64,000 nucleotides of DNA from Microbulbifer bruguierae (GCF_029869925.1 NZ_CP118605.1:3376001-3440000), one strand, 5' to 3'; shown: positions 1-9,158, counted from the first letter of the stretch. Notes: generated by a model not told the origin, from the sequence alone. Program-made: numbers and translations.

Positions 1-1059
1 CGCCAGTTCCGCGGCGCGTGCAAACAGGTTTTCGCTTTCCAGAATATCCAGCGACGCCAGCGCCGCGGCGCAGGCCACCGGGTGCGCGGAATAGGTATAG
101 CCGTGGGGCAGTTCCAGCAGGTAATCGAGGCCACCGTGTTCCATAAAGGTGTCGTAGATTTCCTGCTTGGCGATCACTGCGCCCATGGGCACGGCACCAT
201 TGGTGAGCTGCTTGGCCACGTTGAGAATATCCGGCGTCACACCGAAGGCCTCGGCACCGGTAGCGGCACCCATGCGGCCGAAGGCGGTGATCACCTCGTC
301 GAAGATCAGCAGGATGTTGTGCTGATCGCAGATCTCGCGCAGACGCTGCAGGTAGCCCACCGGCGGCGGCAGTACCCCGGCGGAACCGGCCATCGGCTCG
401 ACGATCACCGCGGCGATATTGGAAGCGTCGTGCAGCGCGATCATTTCCAGTAGCTCGTCCGCCAGATGCGCGCCTTCCTCCGGCATGCCTTTGCAGAATT
501 TGTTCTGCGGCAGCACGGTGTGTGGCAGGTGGTCGGCATCCACCGCGGTGCCGTACAGCGCGCGGTTGGCACCGATACCGCCAACACTGATGCCGCCGAA
601 GTTCACCCCGTGGTAACCCTTGGCGCGGCCGATCAGTTTGGTCTTGCTGGCGAAACCCTTCTTGCGCCAATAGGCGCGGGCAATCTTCAGGGATGTCTCT
701 GCGGATTCGGAACCGGAGCCGGTGAAGAACACCCGGTTCAGGCCTTCCGGCATGAACTGGGTAATGCGCTCCGCCAGCTCAAACGCTTTGGGGTGGCCGA
801 ACTGGAATGCCGGCGCGTAGTCCAGAGTACGCAGCTGCGCGCTGACCGCATCGGCAATCTCCACACGGTTGTGGCCCGCACCGCAGGTCCAGAGCCCGGA
901 AAGACCATCGAAGATACGGCGGCCATCGGCGCTGGTGTAGTAGCAGCCCTCCGCCCCGGTGATGATCCGCGGATCCTTCTTGAACTGACGGTTACCCGTG
1001 TAGGGCATCCAGTAGGCATCCAGTTGTGACTGGTTCAGCCCGGCAAACTTATCGCTCAT
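1..1059 (-). CDS. Beta-alanine:pyruvate (omega-amino acid) aminotransferase, C-terminus cut by window edge
   Basis: PLP-dependent class III aminotransferase, cytoplasmic, expected to move the amino group of beta-alanine or another omega-amine onto pyruvate. The first 353 residues are present. The protein starts MSDKFAGLNQ and shows the family's WMPYTGNR and LSGLWTCGAGH blocks near the N-terminus, FFTGSGSESA (about 111-120, cofactor phosphate), the LLIFDEVITAFGRMG block with the PLP-binding Asp (about 250-264), and AKQLTNG with the Schiff-base Lys at about 283. The family is near 450 residues, so roughly the last 90 lie left of position 1. It is divergent from the LysR gene at 1288, which makes that gene its likely regulator. 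Identity to omega-amino acid:pyruvate aminotransferases is obvious through the whole readable part; the natural amine donor is inferred. Confidence 0.93.
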   Translation of the reverse strand, partial: MSDKFAGLNQSQLDAYWMPYTGNRQFKKDPRIITGAEGCYYTSADGRRIFDGLSGLWTCGAGHNRVEIADAVSAQLRTLDYAPAFQFGHPKAFELAERITQFMPEGLNRVFFTGSGSESAETSLKIARAYWRKKGFASKTKLIGRAKGYHGVNFGGISVGGIGANRALYGTAVDADHLPHTVLPQNKFCKGMPEEGAHLADELLEMIALHDASNIAAVIVEPMAGSAGVLPPPVGYLQRLREICDQHNILLIFDEVITAFGRMGAATGAEAFGVTPDILNVAKQLTNGAVPMGAVIAKQEIYDTFMEHGGLDYLLELPHGYTYSAHPVACAAALASLDILESENLFARAAELA

Positions 1060-1188
1060 TCTTATTCTCCGGTCCGTATGGCGGCATTGACTATCGAGTT
1101 GCGCTAAATGTAGATGAGCTTTAATGTTTCATGAATTTCTATTTATCGATGTTTAGTTTCATGAGTGTGAAACTGATCGTGATCCTCT

Positions 1189-1261
1189 CGTAGGAGCCTG
1201 CCTGCAGGCGAACCGCCGCATAGCGGCACGCTTCCCGTTCGCCTGTAGGCAGGCTCCTACG
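1189..1261. repeat. Long palindromic REP-like element
   Basis: Two 25-base arms (1189-1213 and 1237-1261) are reverse complements with a single mismatch. Each begins or ends with CGTAGGAGCCTGCCTGCAGG-type sequence. The 23-base middle has its own small hairpin (GCCGC-ATA-GCGGC). The outer CGTAGGAGC...GCTCCTACG form resembles the REP elements that are dispersed in Pseudomonas and Xanthomonas genomes. It lies between the divergent aminotransferase and LysR genes, ending 26 bases before the LysR start, so it may also influence transcription there. Confidence 0.75.
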
Positions 1262-1287
1262 AAAGTGGTACTTGACGAGACAATCTC

Positions 1288-2214
1288 ATGGCTAGAACAC
1301 AAACCACTCTGCTCGGCCAACTGAGCGATATCGACCTGCGACTGCTGCGGGTATTCCGTGCGGTGGCAGAGGCGGGGGGCTTTTCCGCGGCGGAGCTGGA
1401 GCTGAATGTGGGCCGCTCCACCATCAGCCGCCATATCAAGGACCTGGAAGTGCGCCTGGGGGTCACCCTGTGCCAGCGCGGCCGCGGCGGTTTTGCCCTC
1501 ACCCGCGAGGGGCGCCAGATCTACCAGGCCACCCTGCGGTTGCTGGCCTCCCTGGACACCTTTCGCGGCGAGGTGGCGGACGTACACAAGCGTATGACCG
1601 GCCATATCGCCATTGCCCTGTTCGACAAGATGGTGACCAACCCGGCCGCCCGTATCGGCGAGGCTTTGCGCCAGTTTGACGATATGGCACCGGAAGTGAG
1701 CCTGGATATTCATATCGAGCCGATCAATGAAATCGAGCGCGGGGTAATGGAGGGGCGCTTCCAGCTGGGGGTGATCCCCGCCCACCGCAGCTCCCCGAGT
1801 CTCGAATACCGGCACCTGTTCTACGAGCAGATGTATCTCTACTGCGGCTACCGCCACCCGCTGTTCGGCACCGCGGATATCTCGATCGATGACGACGCCG
1901 TCCGCGCGAGCAAATACGCCGGCCTCGGCTACCACTCGCCGAACATGGAAGTGGGCAACCGTCTCGGCCTCGAGCGCGCGATCACCGTCAACGACCAGGA
2001 GGCCATCGTCCACTGCCTGCAGTCCGGCCGCTATATCGGTTACCTGCCGGACCACTACGCGGAGACGTTTTTAAAGAAAGGTGAAATCCGCGCACTCTGC
2101 CCGCAGCGCTATCACTACGAGTGTGATTTTGTGGCGATCCAGAGACTGTCACCGAAGCCTTCGAGAATTTTGAAAACCTTGTGGGACTGTCTTGGATCGG
2201 CGCATCGCGAATGA
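1288..2214 (+). CDS. LysR-family transcriptional regulator
   Basis: A 308-residue DNA-binding regulator with the usual LysR layout. The winged helix-turn-helix is at about residues 12-72 (DLRLLRVFRAVAEAGGFSAA, then GRSTISRHIKDLEVRLG), and the remainder is a LysR substrate-binding domain of normal length. The ATG at 1288 puts the HTH in its usual place. The gene is divergent from the beta-alanine:pyruvate aminotransferase gene (ends at 1059 on the other strand), the classic arrangement for a LysR protein controlling its neighbour, so an amine or beta-alanine-derived coinducer is a reasonable guess. It ends 10 bases from the convergent lipoprotein gene. Confidence 0.93.
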   Translation: MARTQTTLLGQLSDIDLRLLRVFRAVAEAGGFSAAELELNVGRSTISRHIKDLEVRLGVTLCQRGRGGFALTREGRQIYQATLRLLASLDTFRGEVADVHKRMTGHIAIALFDKMVTNPAARIGEALRQFDDMAPEVSLDIHIEPINEIERGVMEGRFQLGVIPAHRSSPSLEYRHLFYEQMYLYCGYRHPLFGTADISIDDDAVRASKYAGLGYHSPNMEVGNRLGLERAITVNDQEAIVHCLQSGRYIGYLPDHYAETFLKKGEIRALCPQRYHYECDFVAIQRLSPKPSRILKTLWDCLGSAHRE

Positions 2215-2223
2215 GGGATATTG

Positions 2224-2649
2224 TCAGGGGAACGACACACAGGCCCGGCTTCTGACCCTCAATACGGCTTCCTGATCGAATTGCCGCTTGTAGGTCTGGA
2301 TGATCTCTGCAACCTCCGCATCCCTGTCGCGAGTGTGGGAATAAATCAGGGACAGGATATGGCTCGGTTCGCGGATGACCTCGCCGTTTTGTGCCAGCCA
2401 CTGACCCGATCCTTTCACCACCGTCAGTCCTTCGGGAAATCGCGGCGTGATCACGGATTCCATAAATGAAGACCACTCATGGTCGGTGACAAAGCCCCCT
2501 TCCTTTTGCGTCCCGAAGTACAGCAGGTCCCGGATCTGAGGCGTTTCTCCCGGCTGGCAGTCCAGGTAAGCGGGGCTGGCGCAGGCGGCAAGCAGGCACC
2601 CGGTAAGTACGTACCCGGCAATAGAAATCAGTCGGCGCAGTTGTAACAA
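2224..2649 (-). CDS. DUF3574 lipoprotein
   Basis: A 141-residue protein with a lipoprotein signal: hydrophobic stretch ISIAGYVLTGCLLAAC ending in lipobox LAAC (Cys about 23). The mature part has the DUF3574 pattern: LLYFGTQK, then EWSSFMESVITPRFPEGLTV, GSGQWLAQNG and IREPSHILSLIY. The function of DUF3574 proteins is not established; the fold is expected to be a small alpha/beta domain exposed to the periplasm. It is convergent with the LysR gene and precedes the Tsx-like gene on the same strand, 53 bases away. Confidence 0.8.
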   Translation of the reverse strand: MLQLRRLISIAGYVLTGCLLAACASPAYLDCQPGETPQIRDLLYFGTQKEGGFVTDHEWSSFMESVITPRFPEGLTVVKGSGQWLAQNGEVIREPSHILSLIYSHTRDRDAEVAEIIQTYKRQFDQEAVLRVRSRACVSFP

Positions 2650-2702
2650 GAGGTTCTCCCCGTGTATTTTTTTCGGCGGGGGATTATAAAGAATTGCGCC
2701 GA

Positions 2703-3500
2703 TCAGAAATGATATTTCAGCAGGAGATTTACGTTACGCTCATTCGAGTCGACGCCAAAGGTCCCGTCCTCAATGCCGAACTTGTTATTCCAGTGCACGT
2801 ATTCCAGTCCTGCGTAGAGCTTTTTCGGATTGCCCGCCCGCGCGCCGATATCCCACTTGAGTTGAGAAGTGAAGTTCATACTCGGATGTACGTCCCGCGA
2901 GGCGCTGGCCCAGTCGAGGAAGCCGTCGTAGAGAAAGGCTTCGCTGCTGAGGGTAAACGGTAGTCCCCAGGCCAGGGTCAGCTGTTCATTGTCCGCCTTG
3001 GCCTCGTTGTTGCGGTGGTAGACGTTGGCCTGAAAATACGCAAAGCCCGGTACCGCCAGATCGAATCCCACCCCGGCGAGCGTATTGGCAAACTCCGGCC
3101 CGGTAGCCAGCAGGTGATCCGGGTCATCCGCACGTCCCAGTTCCAACTGACCTGCCAGCAACACATCTGTTACCGGCCCGAACGCCAGTTCGCGGTTGCC
3201 CAGCTTGCCGAGACTCAGGCGCGGAGACAGTTCGGTGTAGAGCTCGTCGGCGCCGGTATCGGAGCGCAGGTAGTCCGCGAACATAAAGAAGTCGCCCCAG
3301 CTGTGGCCGCTGACGTGCTCGAAGGTCAGTACATTGCGGGTGCTGTCGTCGCTGCCGAGGCTGTAGTTGACCTTGTAGTCCTTGCCATGCAACGCCGTCA
3401 GACTGTTATCGCTCCACAAGGTTTCCGCGCAGGCAGTGAAGGACAGGGGCGCGGAGAGCAGGCCTGTGGTCAGCAGGAGCAGGGACTTGGTCAGCTTCAT
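2703..3500 (-). CDS. Tsx-like nucleoside-specific outer-membrane channel
   Basis: A 265-residue outer-membrane beta-barrel. It has a signal peptide (MKLTKSLLLLTTGLLSAPLS to TACA), then ETLWSDNSLTALHGKDYKVN and HSWGDFFMFADYLRSD, the N-terminal pattern of the Tsx channel family, and ends in LLKYHF with the terminal aromatic residue used by the BAM machinery. Tsx channels pass nucleosides and deoxynucleosides; some family members in marine bacteria have no proven substrate. It stands alone on its strand upstream of the DUF3574 gene. The start ATG at 3500 directly begins the signal peptide. Confidence 0.85.
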   Translation of the reverse strand: MKLTKSLLLLTTGLLSAPLSFTACAETLWSDNSLTALHGKDYKVNYSLGSDDSTRNVLTFEHVSGHSWGDFFMFADYLRSDTGADELYTELSPRLSLGKLGNRELAFGPVTDVLLAGQLELGRADDPDHLLATGPEFANTLAGVGFDLAVPGFAYFQANVYHRNNEAKADNEQLTLAWGLPFTLSSEAFLYDGFLDWASASRDVHPSMNFTSQLKWDIGARAGNPKKLYAGLEYVHWNNKFGIEDGTFGVDSNERNVNLLLKYHF

Positions 3501-3800
3501 TGGATACCTCAGATTCAGCTGGCAGAGTCCGTCCCGCAGTTTGATAACGCTGTCAGGGACTTATGAGTCACTAACTGGTCAAAAAATGAGCGCGCAATTT
3601 ACCGGAAACCGTTGCGGAATGCCAAGCCTGGCCGCGGCCTGCCGGTCAGGTTGCGGTCTCCCCGCGGCCCCCACGCCGAGCCTTTCCCTGAGTCTGTTTG
3701 CTAACCTGCTAAATGAATCTGTACAAAATGTGATCAGAGAAGGTGTCACTGGTACCCCGACCAGTCGGCGCAGCGTATTCAGGGGCCCGCCGGAGTACTC

Positions 3801-4217
3801 ATGAAATCCAATTGCATGCACCTCGCTATCCCTGCCGGCGACCTGGAAAAAGCCAAGGCGTTCTATTGCGATGTGCTCGGCTGTAAAACCGGCAATAGCG
3901 AAGCGGGGCACTGGGTGGATATCGATTTCTGGGGCAACGAACTCACCCTGCACCAGAGCGAGGAGCAGCTGCCCAATGTGCGCCACGATGTGGATATGGG
4001 CGCGGTGGCGGTGCCGCATTTTGGCGCGCATTTACCCAATGAGGAATTCCAGGCGTTGAAGACTCGTATCGAAGCCGCGGGCCTCGAATACCTGGATAAA
4101 CCCTACCGCCGATTTGTCGGCAGCGAATATGAGCAGGAAACGTTTTTTATTCAGGATCCCAACGGCAATGTGCTGGAAATGAAATCGATGGTGAACCCGC
4201 AATTGATGTTCAAATAA
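3801..4217 (+). CDS. VOC-superfamily (glyoxalase/dioxygenase-fold) protein
   Basis: A 138-residue single-domain protein of the vicinal oxygen chelate fold. MHLAIPAGDLEKAKAFYCDV is the first beta-alpha unit, GHWVDIDFWGNELTLHQ the strand carrying possible metal ligands, and FFIQDPNGNVLEMKS the characteristic last strand with its Glu. Members include glyoxalase I, extradiol dioxygenases and antibiotic-binding proteins, so the reaction cannot be named. The start lies within a GC-rich leader; the next gene, 130 bases downstream on the same strand, is unrelated. Confidence 0.85.
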   Translation: MKSNCMHLAIPAGDLEKAKAFYCDVLGCKTGNSEAGHWVDIDFWGNELTLHQSEEQLPNVRHDVDMGAVAVPHFGAHLPNEEFQALKTRIEAAGLEYLDKPYRRFVGSEYEQETFFIQDPNGNVLEMKSMVNPQLMFK

Positions 4218-4347
4218 TTCGTAAATTGGTGTTTAAATAACGGGTTGTGTGCAGCGCGCGGTATTTGCCGCAGGGAGAGCGCTGGAGGAATAAAAGCACA
4301 ATTTGCTAATAACAATTTGCCAATACCACGGAAAGGGAGTTCAACAC

Positions 4348-5976
4348 ATGGCCAACCTTATCGTGTGCTGCGACGGCACATGGAATGATTCCAATAATAA
4401 GGACGAGGGCGTTCTTGCCCTGACCAATGTCCGCAAACTTTTCAACGCACTCGAAGACCACAATGAGAAGGAGCAGCAAACCCGCTACCAGGCCGGCGTG
4501 GGTACCGCTGGTACCGTAGACAAAGCTCTGGGTGGGATTTTTGGTATCGGCATCAGCACCGACATCATGGATTGCTACTACTGGTTGTGTGACAAGTACA
4601 AACCTGAAGATCGCATTTACCTGTTCGGTTTCAGTCGCGGCGCCTTCTGTGCGCGCAGTTTGGCTGGCATGATCTGTAAATATGGCTTTGCCCACTTTCC
4701 AGAAGATGCTGACGCCATCGCGCGCGCCGAGATCATTCACGATATCTACGAAGAGGGTTATCGCAGAAACCTGACGCGCAAAGAGCTGGAAGATGTTCAC
4801 CAGATTACCTTCCATGAAAAGTCGGATAGCTCGATTCACTTTATCGGTGTGTGGGACACGGTTGGTGCACTGGGAGTGCCCGATGACAAGGTGATCGCGA
4901 ATATTTTCGATAACCCGAAAGACTATCAATTTCACGATGTATCCCTGTTACCCAAGGTCAGTCATGCACGCCAGGCCCTGGCCATCGATGAGATGCGCAG
5001 CAGCTTTACACCGACGCTGTGGAAAAAGGGGGATGGCGAATCCCAGAAGTCGTTCGACAAGCGGGTAAAACAGGTCTGGTTTCCCGGGGCACATGCGGAT
5101 ATCGGCGGCGGCTACCGGGATTCGCGGCTGGCGGATTTCACCCTGAAATGGATGGTGGAACAGATCAGTGCGCTGCCGGATGAAGGCGTGGCCACGCAAC
5201 TGCGCTATCGCAAGGGTTTTCAGGAAATGCTCACGCAGGACGTGAAAGTGCCCGGCGAGATACACGACTCCCATACCGGCTTTATGAAAGTGCTGCTGTC
5301 CCGTCCCCGCGCCATTCCCCGTCTGGATGACGCAAGCCAGGTGTATACCGACCTCGTAAAAGCCATCGCCGAAGATCCGCGTCATCCCCAGTTTCCCTAC
5401 CGCACACAGGTGGCATTTTCCGGTGGCAAGGCGGTGAAGGATATCTATGCCAAGCACCCCTGGAACTGGACGGGTATTTACCTGGAAAAGGACAAGGAGT
5501 ATCACTTCAGCGCCACAGGCATGTGGAATAGCGGCAATGTGGTCTGCGGACCAGGCGGCAGCCGCGACGGAAAATTCCAGCGTGCGGAAGCGGAATTGAT
5601 TTTGCGCTCGGCCATGGATGTTGCGGAGAAAGTGTGGAAATTTTTCTCCAAAAAAGAAAAGTCCGATTTCTGGCTCAGTCGGCGACACGGCAACGCGCAT
5701 TGGCTTTCCCTTATGGGCTGTATCGCCAATGAAGCGGAAACCGGCCGCGATGGTACGCCGCCGTCACACCAGTTTTTTCGGATTGGCGAGAAGACGACGA
5801 TTACTCCGACCAGATCGGGCTATTTTTATTGTTATGCCAACGACGCCTGGGGCTGTTACGAGGAAAATAGAAATTACGTGACCCTGACCGTCGAGGTGGT
5901 GACCAAGCAGACGGTGGGTGAGGGTGTGGAGGCAGAAGCACAGTTGACGGAAGAAGCAGAACTCCCTGTCGGCTGA
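4348..5976 (+). CDS. DUF2235 alpha/beta-hydrolase (Tle1-like phospholipase type) with C-terminal LecA-like domain
   Basis: A 542-residue protein. Residues 1-345 are a DUF2235 hydrolase: LIVCCDGTWNDSNN at the start, nucleophile elbow GFSRG with Ser about 96, FIGVWDTVGALG (acid region, about 166-176) and PGAHADIGGGY with the catalytic His about 249. Such domains occur in type VI phospholipase effectors (Tle1). Residues about 368-516 match the pattern of the LecA/PA-IL galactose-binding sandwich: HPWNWTGIYLEKDKEYHFSA, GPGGSRDG, LSLMGCIANE, FFRIGEKTTITPTRSGYFYC and ANDAWGCYEENRNYVTLTV. I chose ATG 4348 because AAAGGGAG precedes it; an upstream in-frame start at 4303 has no such site. No signal peptide, VgrG, PAAR or immunity-like gene is adjacent. 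The hydrolase call is firm, the lectin-like part probable. Confidence 0.9.
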   Translation: MANLIVCCDGTWNDSNNKDEGVLALTNVRKLFNALEDHNEKEQQTRYQAGVGTAGTVDKALGGIFGIGISTDIMDCYYWLCDKYKPEDRIYLFGFSRGAFCARSLAGMICKYGFAHFPEDADAIARAEIIHDIYEEGYRRNLTRKELEDVHQITFHEKSDSSIHFIGVWDTVGALGVPDDKVIANIFDNPKDYQFHDVSLLPKVSHARQALAIDEMRSSFTPTLWKKGDGESQKSFDKRVKQVWFPGAHADIGGGYRDSRLADFTLKWMVEQISALPDEGVATQLRYRKGFQEMLTQDVKVPGEIHDSHTGFMKVLLSRPRAIPRLDDASQVYTDLVKAIAEDPRHPQFPYRTQVAFSGGKAVKDIYAKHPWNWTGIYLEKDKEYHFSATGMWNSGNVVCGPGGSRDGKFQRAEAELILRSAMDVAEKVWKFFSKKEKSDFWLSRRHGNAHWLSLMGCIANEAETGRDGTPPSHQFFRIGEKTTITPTRSGYFYCYANDAWGCYEENRNYVTLTVEVVTKQTVGEGVEAEAQLTEEAELPVG

Positions 5977-6000
5977 TTGCCGTGGTGGCGTATCCATAAA

Positions 6001-6030
6001 GCACTACGCCCCCGTTTGGGGGCGTAGTGC
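6001..6030. terminator. Bidirectional terminator hairpin
   Basis: A 12-base perfect stem, GCACTACGCCCC paired with GGGGCGTAGTGC, sits between the convergent DUF2235 and beta-barrel genes. Short T runs follow on both strands, consistent with termination in both directions. Confidence 0.75.
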
Positions 6031-6062
6031 AAGAGTTTGAAATATTTTTGTATCGCTGGCGG

Positions 6063-6644
6063 TTAGAAAAAATAGGCCATACCGGCCTGCCACGCACGAG
6101 CGTGTCCGAGGTCAAACTCTTCGTCCCTGTATTTCTGATAGCCGATATTGAACTGTTGCCACTCAATCATAGCGCGCAGGTCCTCGGTAAACTGGTAGCG
6201 AAAACCCAGGCCCACGTGCGGGTAGTGCATATTCACGGTATCTGTGACCGTCGACCCTCCGGCAGAAACTTTCCCATTCAGCTGTGAAAAGTTATAGCCC
6301 GCCATCAGGTAGAGACATGCCGCCTGGCAGCGCCAGCTCAGGTCCAGCTTTGCGCCCACACCGTAGGTGTTCCACTTGGCTTCTGCGGTGGTGTCGAGCC
6401 ATCTTTCCTTGGAGTCCGCCAGGGAGTAGCGAAACTCCAGCTCCAGCGGCAAATAGTCAAAATCGGCGATACCGGAAAAGCTGGTCCAGTATTCGCGCTC
6501 CGCACTGGAATCGAAATCCACTTTTCCGGTGCTGACGGCTACCGCGGGGGTAAAACTGAACTGGTTGTGCTCGCCAGCGTATTCCAACGCAGAGGCAGAA
6601 GCAGACAGAATAAGTGCGGCAAGTGCGGTCAATACAATACGCAT
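6063..6644 (-). CDS. Small outer-membrane beta-barrel protein (OmpA-like/OMP_b-brl type)
   Basis: A 193-residue protein from the ATG at 6644, which begins a clean signal peptide (MRIVLTALAALILSASASAL, cleavage near ALE). Alternating hydrophobic strands follow: FSFTPAVAVSTGKVDF, YLPLELEFRYSLADS, CLYLMAGYNFSQLNG, YPHVGLGFRYQF, and the end AWQAGMAYFF with terminal Phe, all as in eight-stranded outer-membrane barrels. An upstream in-frame ATG at 6782 would place 46 residues before the signal peptide and is unlikely. A TATAAA box preceded by a repeated motif lies about 150 bases upstream (see 6798). Function unknown. Confidence 0.8.
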   Translation of the reverse strand: MRIVLTALAALILSASASALEYAGEHNQFSFTPAVAVSTGKVDFDSSAEREYWTSFSGIADFDYLPLELEFRYSLADSKERWLDTTAEAKWNTYGVGAKLDLSWRCQAACLYLMAGYNFSQLNGKVSAGGSTVTDTVNMHYPHVGLGFRYQFTEDLRAMIEWQQFNIGYQKYRDEEFDLGHARAWQAGMAYFF

Positions 6645-6797
6645 AAATATCCCTTTTGGTGTTGTGTTTAATGGTTTTGCGGTGTTTGGTTCGAAGATCC
6701 TTTTGGTTTGCGCAAATGCCTCTGCCGGCAGTTCGCTTCGCAGAAACCCGGTATCACACGGGTTTTGTGATGCCTGTCGCAACTATTTGGCGTCTTT

Positions 6798-6875
6798 TAT
6801 AACACGATATGAACGTAATGGGGCAAGGGTGGCGGTGATTGGAATTAGGTGTGTAAGTGGTCGCGTACTTGAATG
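6798..6875. repeat. Copy A of dispersed TATAACA / GTNRCGTAC motif
   Basis: TATAACA at 6798 is followed 50 bases later by GGTGTGTAAGTGGTCGCGTA (6848). Closely similar paired blocks occur at 50073 and, more diverged, at 35955 and 45825. On the minus strand the first block reads TGTTATAAAAGACGCC, which looks like an extended -10 box with a GC-rich discriminator in front of the beta-barrel gene. The rest of the 6645-7025 gap holds only this motif and the terminator at 6953. Confidence 0.45.
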
Positions 6876-6952
6876 ACTAGGTTTTATCGAGGAAATCGTA
6901 TAGACGACGCCTTCGCTCTATTTATGCTGGGATCATTAAAAAACGACGTATA

Positions 6953-6987
6953 AAAAAGCCCGCGCTGTTTTGCACAGCGCGGGCTTT
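6953..6987 (-). terminator. Rho-independent terminator of the ABC-F gene
   Basis: Stem GCCCGCGCTG / CAGCGCGGGC with a short loop. On the minus strand it is followed by a run of T (TTTTTTATA). It is about 40 bases past the stop codon of the ABC-F gene. Confidence 0.85.
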
Positions 6988-7025
6988 TGCGGCCTTTTGT
7001 CCGTGGGCGACTTGTTTGTCGTGCG

Positions 7026-8630
7026 TCAGGCCGCCTGCGCCGCGGTCTCCCGGTGCGCCAGGTACTCTTCGTAGGTGCCCTGGAAGTCGACCATCTTCTG
7101 GTCCTTGATCTCCAGTACCCGCGTCGCCAGTGAAGAGACAAACTCGCGGTCGTGGCTGACGAAAATCAGTGTGCCTTCGTATTTCAGCAGCGCCTTGTTG
7201 AGTGCCTCAATGGATTCCATATCCAGGTGGTTGGTGGGTTCGTCCATGATCAGGACGTTGGTATCCATCATCATCAGTTTGCCGAACAGCAGGCGGTTTT
7301 TCTCACCACCGGAGCACACCCGCGCTTTCTTGTTGGCGTCGTCGGCGGTAAACAGCAGGCGTCCGAGCATGCCGCGCACGGTGAGGTCATCGTGCTTGGG
7401 CTGGCGCCACTGGGACATCCACTCGAAGATGGTCAGGTCGTTGTCGAAGTCTGCGCTGCTGTCCTGGGGGCAGTAACCGATGGCGGCATTTTCCGACCAC
7501 TTCACCACCCCGTTGTTGGCCTGCAACTCATCCACCAGGCAGCGCAGGAAGGTGGTCTTGCCCACACCGTTCTCGCCGATCACTGCCAGGCGCGCACCGG
7601 CTTCCAGCAGCATCTCGCCACCGCTGAACAGGGCTTCTCCGTCAAAACCGTGGGACAGGTCTTCCAGGGTCAGGGCCTGGCGGTGCAGTTTTTTGCACTG
7701 CTGGAAGGTGATGTAGGGCTTCACCCGGCTGGAGGGTTTGATTTCTTCCAGCTTGATCTTTTCCATCTTCTTGGCTCGCGAACTGGCCTGCTTGGCCTTG
7801 GACGCGTTGGCGGAGAAGCGGTTGACGAACGACTGCAGCTCTTCCAGCTCCGCGCTCTTCTTGGCGTTTTCCGCGTGCAGCTGTTCCTGAATCAGGGTGG
7901 AGGCGGCGACGAAATCTTCGTAGTTACCGGGGAAGATGCGCAGTTCGCCGTAGTCGATGTCCGCCATATGGGTGCACACCTGGTTCAGGAAGTGGCGGTC
8001 GTGGGAAATGATGATCATGGTGGACTTGCGCTGGTTCAGCACTTCCGCCAACCAGTGGATGGTGTGGATATCCAGGTTGTTGGTGGGTTCGTCCAGCAGC
8101 AGGATGTCGGGATCCGCAAACAAGGCCTGTGCCAGCAGTACCCGTAGCTTCCAGCCCGGGGCCACCTGTTTCATCAGGCCAAAGTGGAAGGATTCCTCGA
8201 TACCCGCCTGCAGCAGGATCTCGCCGGCGCGGCTCTCCGCGCTGTAACCATCCATCTCCGCGAACTGCACTTCCAGGTCCGCCACCCGCATGCCGTCTTC
8301 CTCGCTCATTTCCGGCAGGGAGTAGATGCGGTCGCGTTCCTGTTTGATCTCCCACAGGCGCGTGTCGCCCATGATCACCGCGTCCACCACGGTGTATTCC
8401 TCAAACGCAAACTGGTCCTGGCTCAGAATGCCCAGGGTGCAGCCAGGGGCCATAGAGACATTGCCGGCCGTCGGGGCCAGTGCACCGCTCAGGATCTTCA
8501 TGAAGGTGGATTTACCGCAGCCATTGGCTCCGATCAGACCGTAGCGGTTGCCGTTGCCGAACTTCGCGGAGATGTTTTCAAACAGCGGCTGGGCACCGAA
8601 CTGCATGGTGATATTGGCGGTGGTAATCAA
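7026..8630 (-). CDS. ybiT: ABC-F family ATPase, YbiT type
   Basis: A 534-residue soluble protein with two ABC ATPase domains and no membrane segment, as expected for ABC-F ribosome-associated factors. Walker A motifs are GANGCGKST (about 34-42) and GENGVGKTT in the second half. Walker B DEPTNNLD and DEPTNHLD each follow an ABC signature, and a charged linker (about 240-300, rich in Glu and Lys) lies between them. The N-terminus [19 protein letters not shown] and the overall pattern match E. coli YbiT. The start is a TTG at 8630, chosen because it reproduces the family N-terminus. TATAGT followed by GCGCC at about 8703-8714 on the minus strand could be its -10 element. It ends at the terminator at 6953. 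Confidence 0.93.
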   Translation of the reverse strand: MITTANITMQFGAQPLFENISAKFGNGNRYGLIGANGCGKSTFMKILSGALAPTAGNVSMAPGCTLGILSQDQFAFEEYTVVDAVIMGDTRLWEIKQERDRIYSLPEMSEEDGMRVADLEVQFAEMDGYSAESRAGEILLQAGIEESFHFGLMKQVAPGWKLRVLLAQALFADPDILLLDEPTNNLDIHTIHWLAEVLNQRKSTMIIISHDRHFLNQVCTHMADIDYGELRIFPGNYEDFVAASTLIQEQLHAENAKKSAELEELQSFVNRFSANASKAKQASSRAKKMEKIKLEEIKPSSRVKPYITFQQCKKLHRQALTLEDLSHGFDGEALFSGGEMLLEAGARLAVIGENGVGKTTFLRCLVDELQANNGVVKWSENAAIGYCPQDSSADFDNDLTIFEWMSQWRQPKHDDLTVRGMLGRLLFTADDANKKARVCSGGEKNRLLFGKLMMMDTNVLIMDEPTNHLDMESIEALNKALLKYEGTLIFVSHDREFVSSLATRVLEIKDQKMVDFQGTYEEYLAHRETAAQAA

Positions 8631-8731
8631 GAGCGTATTCCAGGAGGGTGTGACAGGTAACAGGTAATGCTTGCCGAGACATACACAGGGAGATCGGCGG
8701 CAGGGCGCACTATACGGCGATATGCCCCAAA

Positions 8732-8758
8732 TAAAAACGGGCCCCTAAGGGCCCGCTT
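8732..8758 (-). terminator. Terminator of the cold-shock gene
   Basis: Hairpin CGGGCCC-CTAA-GGGCCCG (8738-8755). On the minus strand it is followed by TTTTTAT, 18 bases past the stop codon of the cold-shock protein gene. Confidence 0.85.
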
Positions 8759-8775
8759 TCACATCAGCGAAGTCT

Positions 8776-8985
8776 TCAGACTACGACGATATTTTCAGCC
8801 TGCGGGCCTTTTTTGCCTTGAGTTACGGTGAACTCAACGGCTTGGCCTTCGTTCAGGGTGCGGAAGCCGGTGCTGGCGATGGCGCTGAAATGTGCGAATA
8901 CATCCGGGCCAGACTGCTGCTCGATAAAGCCAAAACCTTTTGCTTCGTCGAACCACTTAACGGTGCCTTTCACTGTATTAGACAT
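8776..8985 (-). CDS. CspA-family cold-shock protein
   Basis: A 69-residue single OB-fold nucleic-acid chaperone. The sequence shows [17 protein letters not shown] with RNP1 (KGFGFI) and VFAHFSAI containing RNP2 (VFAHF), then the end of the fold at [19 protein letters not shown]. Such proteins bind single-stranded RNA and DNA and melt secondary structure. The gene is monocistronic: own terminator at 8738 and a plausible promoter about 175 bases upstream, which would leave the long 5' leader typical of cold-inducible csp genes. Confidence 0.96.
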   Translation of the reverse strand: MSNTVKGTVKWFDEAKGFGFIEQQSGPDVFAHFSAIASTGFRTLNEGQAVEFTVTQGKKGPQAENIVVV

Positions 8986-9158
8986 ATTGGTAAATCCTGA
9001 GATTGAATCGGGTTAGTGCCTCGAGGTGTAAGTACCTCGGTAGGCGGGTGGTGCTTTGAAAATTAGCCGCGACTTAAAAACTGCAGGACGGGGTGTTACG
9101 AGTAAAACAGCGAAATGTAGATTGTAAATGTAAGGCTTTCTTTCTAGCAGGGCGCCAC

